DNA of 64,000 nt from DASUWK01 sp036378435 (GTDB lineage: Bacteria > Chloroflexota > Dormibacteria > Dormibacterales > Dormibacteraceae), in assembly GCA_036378435.1 (NCBI GenBank), contig DASUWK010000007.1, positions 1 to 64,000 on the forward strand, given 5' to 3'. Both the position numbers and the translations under genes were made by a program. Below, piece after piece: positions 1-7,641 of the stretch. Each line of letters begins with the position of its first letter. Position 1 is the stretch's first letter. The notes below the pieces were generated by a model. That model made no database searches, had not been told where the DNA came from, and saw only the letters and a program-made list of their open reading frames with translations.

Positions 1-2
1 GG

Positions 3-20
3 CCCGCGGCCGGCCGCGGG
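3..20. other. Perfect 18-bp GC palindrome, possible terminator hairpin
   Basis: Positions 3-11 (CCCGCGGCC) are the exact reverse complement of 12-20. The palindrome lies 11 bases beyond the acyl-CoA synthetase stop, which on the minus strand is just downstream of the rhamnose operon. There is no T-run, so a factor-independent terminator is only a guess. The window edge hides what follows. Confidence 0.35.
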
Positions 21-31
21 TCCGCCAGCGG

Positions 32-1729
32 TCAGGCGGTGTGCACCCCCGCCGCGACCTCGAGTCCGAGCTCCTCGACCGCCACCTCGCGCATCTTGAA
101 CTTCTGGATCTTTCCGGTCACGGTCATCGGGAACCCGTCGACGAACTTCCAGTAGCGCGGGATCTTGTAGGTGGCGATCTTGCCCCGGCAGTACTCGACC
201 AGCTGCTCGTCGGTCGGGGAGGCGCCTTCGCGCACGCGCACCCAGGCCATCACCTCTTCCCCGTACTTCTCGGACGGCACGCCGATGACCTGCACGTCGC
301 TCACGTCCGGGTGCGTGTACAGAAACTCCTCAACCTCCCGCGGGTAGACGTTCTCGCCGCCGCGGATGATCATGTCCTTGATCCGGCCGACGATGTTGAG
401 GTAGCCCTCGTCGTCCATCGTCGCCAGGTCGCCGGTGTGCATCCAGCGTGCCGCGTCGATGGCGTCGCGCGTGGCCTCCTCGTTGTTCCAGTAGCCGAGC
501 ATGACGCAGTAGCCGCGCGTGCAGAGCTCGCCGGCCTCGCCACGCGGCACGACATAACCGGTCTCCGGGTCGACGATCTTGATCTCCACGTGCGGGTGGA
601 TCCTCCCCACGGTCGACACGCGCTTGTCGAGCGGGTCGTCAGTCTCGCTCTGGGTCGAGACCGGCGACGTCTCCGTCATGCCGTAGCAGATCGTCATCTC
701 GGGGATGTGCATCGACGTTTGCACCTTCTTCATCACCTCGACCGGGCAGGGCGAGCCGGCCATGATGCCCGTGCGCAGCGTCGAGAAGTCGAACTCGTCG
801 AAGCGTGGATGGTCGAGCTCGCCGATGAACATCGTCGGCACGCCGTAGAGAGACGTGCATCGTTCCGCCTGCACGGTCTCCATCACCGCCACCGGGTCGT
901 ACGCCTCGCCCGGGATGACCATCGTGCTGCCGTGCGTCGTACACGCCAGGTTGCCCAAAACCATGCCGAAGCAGTGATAGAAGGGCACCGGGATGCAGAC
1001 CCGGTCCTGCTCGGTGTAACGCAGCTTCTCGCCGATGAAATAGCCGTTGTTGAGGATGTTGTGGTGCGAGAGCGTCGCGCCCTTCGGAAAGCCGGTGGTG
1101 CCCGACGTGTACTGGATGTTGATCGGGTCGTCGAACTGCAGCGTCGCCTCGATCCGCTCCAGCTCAGCGTCTGACTGCGAGGCTCCCTCGCGCAGCAGCG
1201 CTTCCCACCCGTCCTCTGTGGGGGGGCTCCCCCCGTTCGCGGCGGCCGGGCTAAGCCCTTCCCCCGCCGCTCCCCCCTCGAGGACGAGCGCCTCCCGCAG
1301 GTCCGGGCAGCGACCCTTCACCTCGGCCAGCATGTCGACGTAGCTGGTCTGGCGAAAGCCCCTGGCGAGGATCAGCAGCGAGATGCCCGACTGGTTGAGG
1401 GCGTATTCGAGCTCGGCGGTGCGATAGGCCGGGTTGATGTTGACGAGGATCGCGCCGATCCGCGCGGTGGCGAACTGCACGATCACCCATTCGTAGCGGT
1501 TGGGCGACCAGATGCCGACACGGTCGCCTTTCGCGACCCCGCGCGCCAGCAGACCGCGCGCCGCCTGCCCAACGTGCTCCCAGAGCTCGGCGTACGTGAG
1601 GCGGACCTGCTGGTGCGGCACGACCAGAGCCTCGCGCTCGCCGAAGCGGTCGACCGTTCGCCGCAGGTTGTCGCCGATCGGCTCGCCGAGCAGCGGGACG
1701 TTGCCGGCTCCGTGGGTGTACGAGATCAT
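32..1729 (-). CDS. AMP-forming acyl-CoA synthetase (FadD-like)
   Basis: This 565-residue ANL-family enzyme should activate a carboxylic acid to its CoA thioester via an acyl-adenylate. The phosphate-binding loop YTSGTTGFPKGA is at residues 207-218, the adenine motif YGMTETSP at 349-356, TGDL near 430, and the C-terminal catalytic lysine (TGK) at 540. The ATG at 1729 has GGAGG seven bases upstream. It starts three bases after the rhamnulokinase stop, so it is probably the last gene of the rhamnose operon. Residues about 151-173 are a Gly/Pro/Ala-rich insert encoded by GC palindromes (separate repeat entry). Medium/long-chain fatty acid or aryl acid substrates are both possible. The operon position suggests the acid comes from the same glycoside or glycolipid that supplies rhamnose (inference). 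Confidence 0.9.
   Translation of the reverse strand: MISYTHGAGNVPLLGEPIGDNLRRTVDRFGEREALVVPHQQVRLTYAELWEHVGQAARGLLARGVAKGDRVGIWSPNRYEWVIVQFATARIGAILVNINPAYRTAELEYALNQSGISLLILARGFRQTSYVDMLAEVKGRCPDLREALVLEGGAAGEGLSPAAANGGSPPTEDGWEALLREGASQSDAELERIEATLQFDDPINIQYTSGTTGFPKGATLSHHNILNNGYFIGEKLRYTEQDRVCIPVPFYHCFGMVLGNLACTTHGSTMVIPGEAYDPVAVMETVQAERCTSLYGVPTMFIGELDHPRFDEFDFSTLRTGIMAGSPCPVEVMKKVQTSMHIPEMTICYGMTETSPVSTQSETDDPLDKRVSTVGRIHPHVEIKIVDPETGYVVPRGEAGELCTRGYCVMLGYWNNEEATRDAIDAARWMHTGDLATMDDEGYLNIVGRIKDMIIRGGENVYPREVEEFLYTHPDVSDVQVIGVPSEKYGEEVMAWVRVREGASPTDEQLVEYCRGKIATYKIPRYWKFVDGFPMTVTGKIQKFKMREVAVEELGLEVAAGVHTA
1220..1280. repeat. GC-rich palindromic insert inside the acyl-CoA synthetase gene
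   Basis: The stretch carries nested inverted repeats: a G6/C6 pair around 1221-1234 and GGGCT-A-AGCCC at 1248-1258, followed by C- and G-runs. It encodes a low-complexity loop (about residues 151-173) between two ordinary parts of the enzyme and keeps the reading frame. It resembles the GC palindromes at 10496-10516 and 33604-33625 in style, but the sequence is not identical. Confidence 0.45.
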
Positions 1730-1732
1730 CGG

Positions 1733-3091
1733 TCAGCCTCCCACCGTCACCTTGGACGGTTCATACACACGTACTTCGAAGGATGCTCTGACGAGACGCC
1801 GGGCGTCTTTTAGGCCGCCGAGCTCGCCGGCGGCGATCAGCTGCGTGGCCAGAGCGCCGATGGCCGACGCTTCGACCGGCCCGGCGTGGACGGGCAGCTC
1901 CAAGGCGTCGGCGGCGAGCTGGCAGAGAAGCCGGTTCTTTGCGCCGCCGCCGACGAGGTGGATGCGTTCGACGCCCTGGCCGGTGACCTCGCGGAGCTCG
2001 TCGAGCACCACCCGGTACCGTCGGGCGATCCCCTCGTAGACCGCCCGGAGCAGGGTGCCGCGATCGTTCGCGTCGACCCCGCAGAGCTGAGCGATCGCCG
2101 CGGGTGTGTCCGCCGAGTGCTGCAGCGCCGGGTCGTCGACGTTGAAGCCGCGCCCGGCGGGGCCGGCCGCCTCCGCCAGGGCCATGCCGCTCGCCGGCTC
2201 GAGGCCCCACGCCTCCAGGCAGCGGTCCACGAGCCAGAGACCGGTCACGTTTCGCAGCAGCCTGGTTGTGCCGCCAAAGCCCTCTTCGTTGCTCAGGTTG
2301 TAGGCCTGCGCCTTCGCGCTCAGCAGCGGGGCGGCCAGCTCGAGGCCGACCAGCGACCAAGTGCCGCAGCTGATGAAAGCGGCGCGAACGCCGGGCTCGA
2401 ACGGCACCGCCATGACCGCAGCAGCGGTGTCGTGCGTCGCGACCGAGAGCAGGTCTGCCCGTCCCAGCCGGCCCACCTTGGCGCCCGCCGGGACCAGCGG
2501 CGGCAGGATGGCGGGGTCGACGCCGACGGCCGCGAGCAGCTCCGGCTCCCACCCCCCGCCGGCGCGCAGCAGCTGCGTGGTGCTGGCGTTGGTGCGCTCC
2601 GCCACCGGCTCCGCGCCCAGGCGGTAGAGCAGGTAGTCGGGCAGCAGCATGAAGAGGTCCGCCTCCTCGAGCTCGGGCGCCTCGGCCAGGCGCAGCGCCA
2701 GCAGCTGGCAGATGGTGTTGATCTCCATCACCTGGATGCCGGTCAGCTCATAGAGCCGGTCAGGCGCGATCCGTTCGTAGAGGCGCGGCACGATGCCCTC
2801 GGTCAGCGCGTCGCGGTAGGCGCGCGGCGGCGCGGCGAGAGATCCATCGGGCCGCAGCAGCGCGAAGTCGACGCCCCAACCGGTGATGCCGATGCTGGCG
2901 ACCTCTCCGGCGGCGTCGATGCCCGACCCGACCTCGTCCAGCAGGTGCTCGATGTCCCACACCAGGCGGCCGTCCAACTCGACCGGCGCGTTGGGGAAGC
3001 GGCGGAGCTCCTCCATGTGCAGGCGCTCGTCGCGAACCTCGCCGCGCACGACGCGGCCGCTGGTCGCGCCGAGGTCGACGGCCAGCCGCAT
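1733..3091 (-). CDS. rhaB: Rhamnulokinase
   Basis: This 452-residue FGGY-family sugar kinase phosphorylates L-rhamnulose to L-rhamnulose-1-phosphate with ATP. The first ATPase loop DLGATSGR is at the N-terminus, a STTQLL segment lies mid-protein, the ATPase-fold segment ISCGTWSLVG follows, and a GGGAKN adenosine-binding segment is near residue 380. Length and motifs match bacterial RhaB. The ATG at 3091 overlaps the isomerase stop by one base (TGATG). A GTG one codon upstream (3094) is an equally coupled alternative. It lies between rhamnose isomerase and the acyl-CoA synthetase, in the middle of a complete rhamnose pathway. Confidence 0.92.
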   Translation of the reverse strand: MRLAVDLGATSGRVVRGEVRDERLHMEELRRFPNAPVELDGRLVWDIEHLLDEVGSGIDAAGEVASIGITGWGVDFALLRPDGSLAAPPRAYRDALTEGIVPRLYERIAPDRLYELTGIQVMEINTICQLLALRLAEAPELEEADLFMLLPDYLLYRLGAEPVAERTNASTTQLLRAGGGWEPELLAAVGVDPAILPPLVPAGAKVGRLGRADLLSVATHDTAAAVMAVPFEPGVRAAFISCGTWSLVGLELAAPLLSAKAQAYNLSNEEGFGGTTRLLRNVTGLWLVDRCLEAWGLEPASGMALAEAAGPAGRGFNVDDPALQHSADTPAAIAQLCGVDANDRGTLLRAVYEGIARRYRVVLDELREVTGQGVERIHLVGGGAKNRLLCQLAADALELPVHAGPVEASAIGALATQLIAAGELGGLKDARRLVRASFEVRVYEPSKVTVGG

Positions 3092-4218
3092 CACCGGCGC
3101 CTCCGGCGGGCTTCGTCGCCGCTTTCCAGGTAGGCGTTGAAGGGATCGGGTGCGAGACCGTGCCGCTCTCGCCAGCGGGCGAGCAAGGGCCGGACGTCAG
3201 TGTCGTAAGCGTCCTTCACCACCGCGTTGGCGCCCAGGACGTCGCCCTCCGCCTGCAGACACTCGAGGCGCGTCCGGTCGATCAGCACGGCCTTGGCCCA
3301 CTGCTCCTGGAGGGTCATCACCGTGCGGATCAACGCGGGGACCTTGGGCTCGATGTTGTGCGCCTGGTCGACCATGTAAGACACGCCGCGCGCCGCCTCG
3401 ACGCCGGCGAGCTCGGCGAAGACGAGGAACAGCTGATACGGGTTGATCGAGCCGGCGATGAGGTCGTCGTCTCCGTGCTTGCGGTCGTTCAGGTCGAACG
3501 CTCCCAGACGGCCGGCCGAAAGAAGCACCGCCACGATCTGCTCGATGTTCACGCCAGCGGCGTGGTGGCCGAGGTCGACGACGACCCGCGCGTTGGGCCC
3601 CGAGCGCTCGCACAGGAGCAGCGCGGTTCCCCAATCCGGCACGTCGGTCGCGTAGAACGCCGGCTCGTAGAGCTTGTACTCGATCAGCAGCCGCACGCCG
3701 TCCGGCAGGCCGTCGTGGATCTCACGAAAGCCTGCCTCGAGGCGCTCGAGGCGCAAGCGGAACGAGTCCTGGCCGGGGTAGTTGGTCCCATCGCCCAGCC
3801 ACACCTTGACCGCGTGCGCACCGGTGGCGGCCGCGATCTCGCCGCACTCCATGACGGCGGCGAGCGCCTTGCGCCGCACTGCTGCGTCCGGGTGCGCGAG
3901 GCTGCCGAGGCGGTAGGCGTCGTCCTGGAACGTGTTCGAGTTGATGGCGCCGATGGCGAGACCCTGCTCCACGGCGTGCGCGGCCAGCTCACGGTAGTCC
4001 GCGACCGCGTCCCACGGGATGTGCAGCGAGACAAGGGGCGCGGCGCCGGTGTAACGGTGCACGGTGGCCGCATCGTCAACCTTCGCGAACGCGTCAGCCG
4101 GCGCGCCCGGCTGCTCGAAGACGTGGAAGCGCGTCCCGCTGTTGTTGAACGCCCAGGAGGGCAGCTCGATGCGGAAATCGTCGAGCGCCGCGAACAGGGC
4201 GTTCTCGTCCAGCGTCAT
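3091..4218 (-). CDS. rhaI: L-rhamnose isomerase (RhaI type)
   Basis: This 375-residue xylose-isomerase-like TIM barrel interconverts L-rhamnose and L-rhamnulose. It belongs to the RhaI group found in rhizobia, actinobacteria and Chloroflexi rather than the E. coli RhaA group. The N-terminal segment ELPSWAFNNSGTRF and metal-ligand segments LIEYKLYEP, VVDLGHHAAG and FDLNDRKHGDDD are visible. The ATG overlaps the stop of the aldolase/dehydrogenase gene as ATGA, indicating translational coupling. The downstream rhaB overlap is similarly tight. Confidence in function is high because kinase and aldolase are adjacent. Confidence 0.92.
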   Translation of the reverse strand: MTLDENALFAALDDFRIELPSWAFNNSGTRFHVFEQPGAPADAFAKVDDAATVHRYTGAAPLVSLHIPWDAVADYRELAAHAVEQGLAIGAINSNTFQDDAYRLGSLAHPDAAVRRKALAAVMECGEIAAATGAHAVKVWLGDGTNYPGQDSFRLRLERLEAGFREIHDGLPDGVRLLIEYKLYEPAFYATDVPDWGTALLLCERSGPNARVVVDLGHHAAGVNIEQIVAVLLSAGRLGAFDLNDRKHGDDDLIAGSINPYQLFLVFAELAGVEAARGVSYMVDQAHNIEPKVPALIRTVMTLQEQWAKAVLIDRTRLECLQAEGDVLGANAVVKDAYDTDVRPLLARWRERHGLAPDPFNAYLESGDEARRRRR

Positions 4219-6284
4219 CGCACGAACGCGGCGGGGATGCCGCCGTCAACCGGGATCACGGCGCCGGTGGTCTTCGCCAGCTGGCCTGACATCAGCACGA
4301 ACACCGCCGCCGCCACGTCCTCGGGCAGGATCTCACGCTTCAAGAGGGTGCGCTGCGCGTAGTAATCGCCGAGCTGCGAACGCTCCACGCCGTAGACATT
4401 GGCGCGGTTGTCGCCCCACTCGCCCGCGAAGATCTTGGAGCCGCGAACGACGCCGTCGGGGTTCACCGCGTTCACACGCACGCCGAGAGGCGCGAGCTCC
4501 GCGGCCAGGACGCGCATCTGGTGCAGCTGGGAGGCCTTGGCCGCCGAGTAGGCGACGTTCGCGGGACCCGCCACGATCGCGTTCTTCGACACGACATAAA
4601 CGATGTCGCCGCCGGTCTGCTGCCGCTCGGCGATCCGGGCGAACGCACGGCTGACGAGGAACGATCCGCGGTCGATCACCGCGTGGAGCCGCTCGTAGTC
4701 GTCCAGCGTCGTCTCGGTCAACGGTTTCGAGAGGCTGATGCCCGCGTTGTTGACGACGATGTCGACGCCGCCGTAGCGCAGCACCGCGGACTCGAACGCG
4801 GCCTCCACCGACGAGCTGTCGGTCACGTCGAGCGGAACGCCGAGGCCGGCTTCGCCGAGCTCGGAGGCGACGGCGTCGACCCCGGCCTGGTCCAGGTCGG
4901 CGGCGACCACCATGGCGCCCTCGGCGGCCAGGCGCCGCGCGATGGCCGCACCGATGCCGCCCGCGGCGCCCGTGACCAGGGCGATGCGGCCGGCCAGCGG
5001 CTTCGGCGCGGGCCGGCGCCGCAGCTTGGCCTCCTCCAGCGCCCAGTATTCGACGTTGAACGCTTCCGCTTCGGCCAGCCCGCGGTAGCCGCCAACGGCC
5101 TCGGCGCCGCGCATCACGTTGATCGCGTTGACGTAGAACTCGCCCGCGATCCGCGCCTCGGCCGCGGTGGCCGCCAGCGTGAACATGCCGATGCCGGGCC
5201 AGAGAACGACCACCGGGTTCGCGTTGCGCACGGGCGGAGACGCGGGGCCGGCGTAGGTGGCGTGGTACGCGCGGTAGCGCTCGCGATAGGCGTCGAAGGC
5301 GGCGGTCACGCGCTGCAGGTCGGGCGCGGCGGACGGCGGCAGATCGAGCAGCAGCGGTCGCTGCTTGGTGCGCAGGAAGTGGTCCGGGCACGAGGTGCCG
5401 GCCTCGACCAGCCGTGCTGCGTCGGCACTGCCGGCGAACTCGAGCACGGGGGCGTCGTCGCGGAAGGCGGCGACCGGGACAGCGCCCTCGTGCGCCGCCA
5501 ACCCGCGCAGCAGCGGTAGCATCGAGACCGCCTGGCGCCGGCGGGCGGCTTGGTCGAGCGCTTCGGTGCGACAGCCACCAAAGGTTCTCCGGCCGCGCTG
5601 CGCAGTCTCGAGGCGGGCCGCCGCGGCGTCGATCAAGTCGAGCGTGGTCTCGTAGCAGGTCCGCGAATCCTCGGCCCAGGCGACGAGCCCGTGGCCGCCG
5701 AGGACGACGCCGCGCAGGCCGGGCCGCGAGTTGACGAGCACGCGCAGGCGCAGGGCGAGGTCGAAGCCCGGCCGCTGCCAGTCGAGCCAGCCGACGGCGC
5801 CGCCGTAGACCTCGTCGACCAGGTCAGGGCCACCCTCCGCGGTGGCGAGAGCGATCACCGCGTCCGGGTGGACGTGGTCGACGTGCGCGAACGGCAGCAG
5901 CGCGTGCAGCGGCGTGTCTATCGACGGCGGCGCGCCGGCGCCCGCCAGGCACTCTGACAGCAGGGTCGCCTGCTCGTCTTCGTGCGCGACGTCGACATAG
6001 GTCCGCTCCAGCTCGCGCAAGCGCGCGACGTCAAGGAGCGCGAGGCCGCCGCGCTGCAGCGTGCCGAGGTCCCCGCCGCTGCCCTTGACCCAGAGCACCT
6101 CGCGCGCGGCGCCGGTGACCGGGTCGGGAGTGGCCACCTTGGCGCTGGTGTTGCCGCCGGCGAAGTTCGTGATCCGCAGGTCGGACCCGAGCAGGTGCGA
6201 GCGGTAGAGCAGCTGCTCCACCGGGTCGTCGGGAGCATCGGCAGCCCGCCAGAGTCGATCCAGGCCGCGGGTGGTGATGCTCAT
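4215..6284 (-). CDS. rhaEW: Bifunctional rhamnulose-1-phosphate aldolase / lactaldehyde dehydrogenase
   Basis: This two-domain enzyme has about 689 residues. The N-terminal half is a class II (zinc) aldolase with the histidine cluster HALLPFAHVDHVHPDA near residues 125-140. It splits rhamnulose-1-phosphate into DHAP and L-lactaldehyde. The C-terminal half, from about residue 430, is a short-chain dehydrogenase with TGAAGGIG, NNAG and a YSAAK catalytic motif near 578, expected to oxidise lactaldehyde to lactate. The fusion is known in Chloroflexi, Bacillus and other lineages (RhaD/RhaEW). I chose the ATG at 6284 because it overlaps the preceding lipoprotein stop as ATGA and has GGTGGA upstream. 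An in-frame TTG at 6314 would give ten more residues. Confidence 0.92.
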   Translation of the reverse strand: MSITTRGLDRLWRAADAPDDPVEQLLYRSHLLGSDLRITNFAGGNTSAKVATPDPVTGAAREVLWVKGSGGDLGTLQRGGLALLDVARLRELERTYVDVAHEDEQATLLSECLAGAGAPPSIDTPLHALLPFAHVDHVHPDAVIALATAEGGPDLVDEVYGGAVGWLDWQRPGFDLALRLRVLVNSRPGLRGVVLGGHGLVAWAEDSRTCYETTLDLIDAAAARLETAQRGRRTFGGCRTEALDQAARRRQAVSMLPLLRGLAAHEGAVPVAAFRDDAPVLEFAGSADAARLVEAGTSCPDHFLRTKQRPLLLDLPPSAAPDLQRVTAAFDAYRERYRAYHATYAGPASPPVRNANPVVVLWPGIGMFTLAATAAEARIAGEFYVNAINVMRGAEAVGGYRGLAEAEAFNVEYWALEEAKLRRRPAPKPLAGRIALVTGAAGGIGAAIARRLAAEGAMVVAADLDQAGVDAVASELGEAGLGVPLDVTDSSSVEAAFESAVLRYGGVDIVVNNAGISLSKPLTETTLDDYERLHAVIDRGSFLVSRAFARIAERQQTGGDIVYVVSKNAIVAGPANVAYSAAKASQLHQMRVLAAELAPLGVRVNAVNPDGVVRGSKIFAGEWGDNRANVYGVERSQLGDYYAQRTLLKREILPEDVAAAVFVLMSGQLAKTTGAVIPVDGGIPAAFVR

Positions 6285-6679
6285 CCGCTCGTGTCCACCG
6301 CCGATGCCCTCCAATCGCAGCGCGTCAGCACGTCGAGGTAGAAGGTCCCACCGCGCTGGAACTTGAGGACGCCCGAGTGCTTGTTGCCGGTGAGCACCAA
6401 CAGCGGGTGTTCACCGTTCAGCGACTTGTCGTCCGCGTTGAAGACCGAGAGCCCGAAGCCGTTCAACGCCGCCAGGCCCTCGGAGTGCTGCTTGGAGCAG
6501 TCGTAGCTGTAGTGCAGCTCCCAGCGTCCCGGCACCGTGAAGTTGGTCGAGTCCTGGCCGGTCTGAGTGTTGTCGGTCGTCAGCACGGCCTGGTGCGTCA
6601 GCAGGCTGGTGTTGCAGCCGGTGAGGCACAGCGCCAAGGTGGCGCTCACGGCCGCCGTCAGCAGCATTCGTCGCTTCAT
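6281..6679 (-). CDS. Small lipoprotein in the rhamnose operon
   Basis: The product has 132 residues. A lysine/arginine start (MKRRM), a hydrophobic stretch and the lipobox LTGC put the lipidated cysteine at residue 22. The mature part holds about 110 residues with three further cysteines and no family I recognise. The ATG at 6679 overlaps the stop of the preceding lipoprotein gene (ATGA), and its own stop overlaps the rhaEW start (ATGA). It is therefore tightly coupled between a MoxR-DUF58-type cassette and the rhamnose enzymes. Earlier in-frame starts (to 6883) would run through the neighbouring gene and are rejected. Function unknown. Confidence 0.8.
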   Translation of the reverse strand: MKRRMLLTAAVSATLALCLTGCNTSLLTHQAVLTTDNTQTGQDSTNFTVPGRWELHYSYDCSKQHSEGLAALNGFGLSVFNADDKSLNGEHPLLVLTGNKHSGVLKFQRGGTFYLDVLTRCDWRASAVDTSG

Positions 6680-7641
6680 CTGGCCAGCGCCGGCTCCTGG
6701 TCGATGGTCGCGTTCAGCACGAAGTGTTCGGGCTGGCCGTCGGCGCCAGTCTCGTCGAGCGACAGCTGGTCCTCGAGCGAGAGTGCTCCGTATTGGGTGC
6801 CGACGAAGAGCGTCAGCGAGAAGCTCTCGTTCGGTCCGGAGCCGGCGGTGGTCACGATCTTGCCGGCCAGCAGGTCCTGCCACGACTGCAGGACCATGCC
6901 GCAGGCGTCGACGTTCGCCAGGCCCTGGATGAAGCTGCTGCTCGGGTTGGCGGAGTTGGGGTCGATCTCCATCGTCGTCCTGCCGTCCGAGCCGGTCGCA
7001 GCCAGGGTCTCGGGGCCCGGGTTGGCCGGGAACGCGAGCAGCTGGATGGGAGGCACCGGGTTGAAGCTCTGCGTGTCGATCGTCATGCCTGTCAGGTAGA
7101 GCCCGGCGTCTGGACCCACGCCAGACGGCAGCGCGGCCGCCGCGCGGCTCTGCGGGTACACCTCGTACGAGTTGGTTTGAGTCTTGCCGGCGAACGTCTC
7201 GACCACGTCGAACGTGAAGTGGTCGGCGAGGGTCTGGACGTTCTTGACCTCGCGGGTGCCGGTGCCTGTGATCTGCGTCACCTTCTGCGTCGCCAGCTTG
7301 AAATCGGTCGTGTCAGAGCCTTGGTAACGGAACTTGTAGACGCCTGGCACCGGGGGCTTGGAAGCCGTGCCCGGGGCCTCGTGCTTCGGGTAGTCGATGG
7401 GCAGCGCCGCCGGGCAGTCAGGCTTGATGGCCGGCGGTATGTAAGAGGGCAGCGGCGGCAGCTCGAGGGGCGCCGGGAAGTTCGGGAGCTGCACGACGGG
7501 CGGGGGCAGCGGCGAGGCCGCCGGGCGGCCGAAGAAGATGTCGGCCCCGACCGGATCGACACCGGCCTGGATCGACACGGTGGGCCCGCAAGCCGACACC
7601 GCCAGCGCGGCCAGGGCGAACGTCAGCAGCTTGGGTCTCAC
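6676..7641 (-). CDS. Proline-rich lipoprotein
   Basis: The product has 321 residues and a lipobox AVSAC (Cys18). A proline-rich tether of about 60 residues follows, then a globular domain with beta-strand-like patches (VYKFRYQG, FTFDVVETF, TNSYEVYPQ). I do not recognise the domain. Its opening YKFRYQG resembles the C-terminal extension of the neighbouring transglutaminase-fold protein (AYQFKYEP), so the two may be paralogous surface domains (inference). The GTG at 7641 has GGAGG six bases upstream and overlaps the previous stop as GTGA. Its stop overlaps the next start as ATGA. It is probably anchored on the outer face of the membrane together with the two neighbouring proteins. Confidence 0.8.
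   Translation of the reverse strand: MRPKLLTFALAALAVSACGPTVSIQAGVDPVGADIFFGRPAASPLPPPVVQLPNFPAPLELPPLPSYIPPAIKPDCPAALPIDYPKHEAPGTASKPPVPGVYKFRYQGSDTTDFKLATQKVTQITGTGTREVKNVQTLADHFTFDVVETFAGKTQTNSYEVYPQSRAAAALPSGVGPDAGLYLTGMTIDTQSFNPVPPIQLLAFPANPGPETLAATGSDGRTTMEIDPNSANPSSSFIQGLANVDACGMVLQSWQDLLAGKIVTTAGSGPNESFSLTLFVGTQYGALSLEDQLSLDETGADGQPEHFVLNATIDQEPALAR

Noticed and set aside
41..1174. Long plus-strand open frame (377 codons) opposite the acyl-CoA synthetase
   Set aside because: It mirrors the third-position GC bias of the real gene. The product is Arg/His/Leu-rich low-complexity protein with no family motif.
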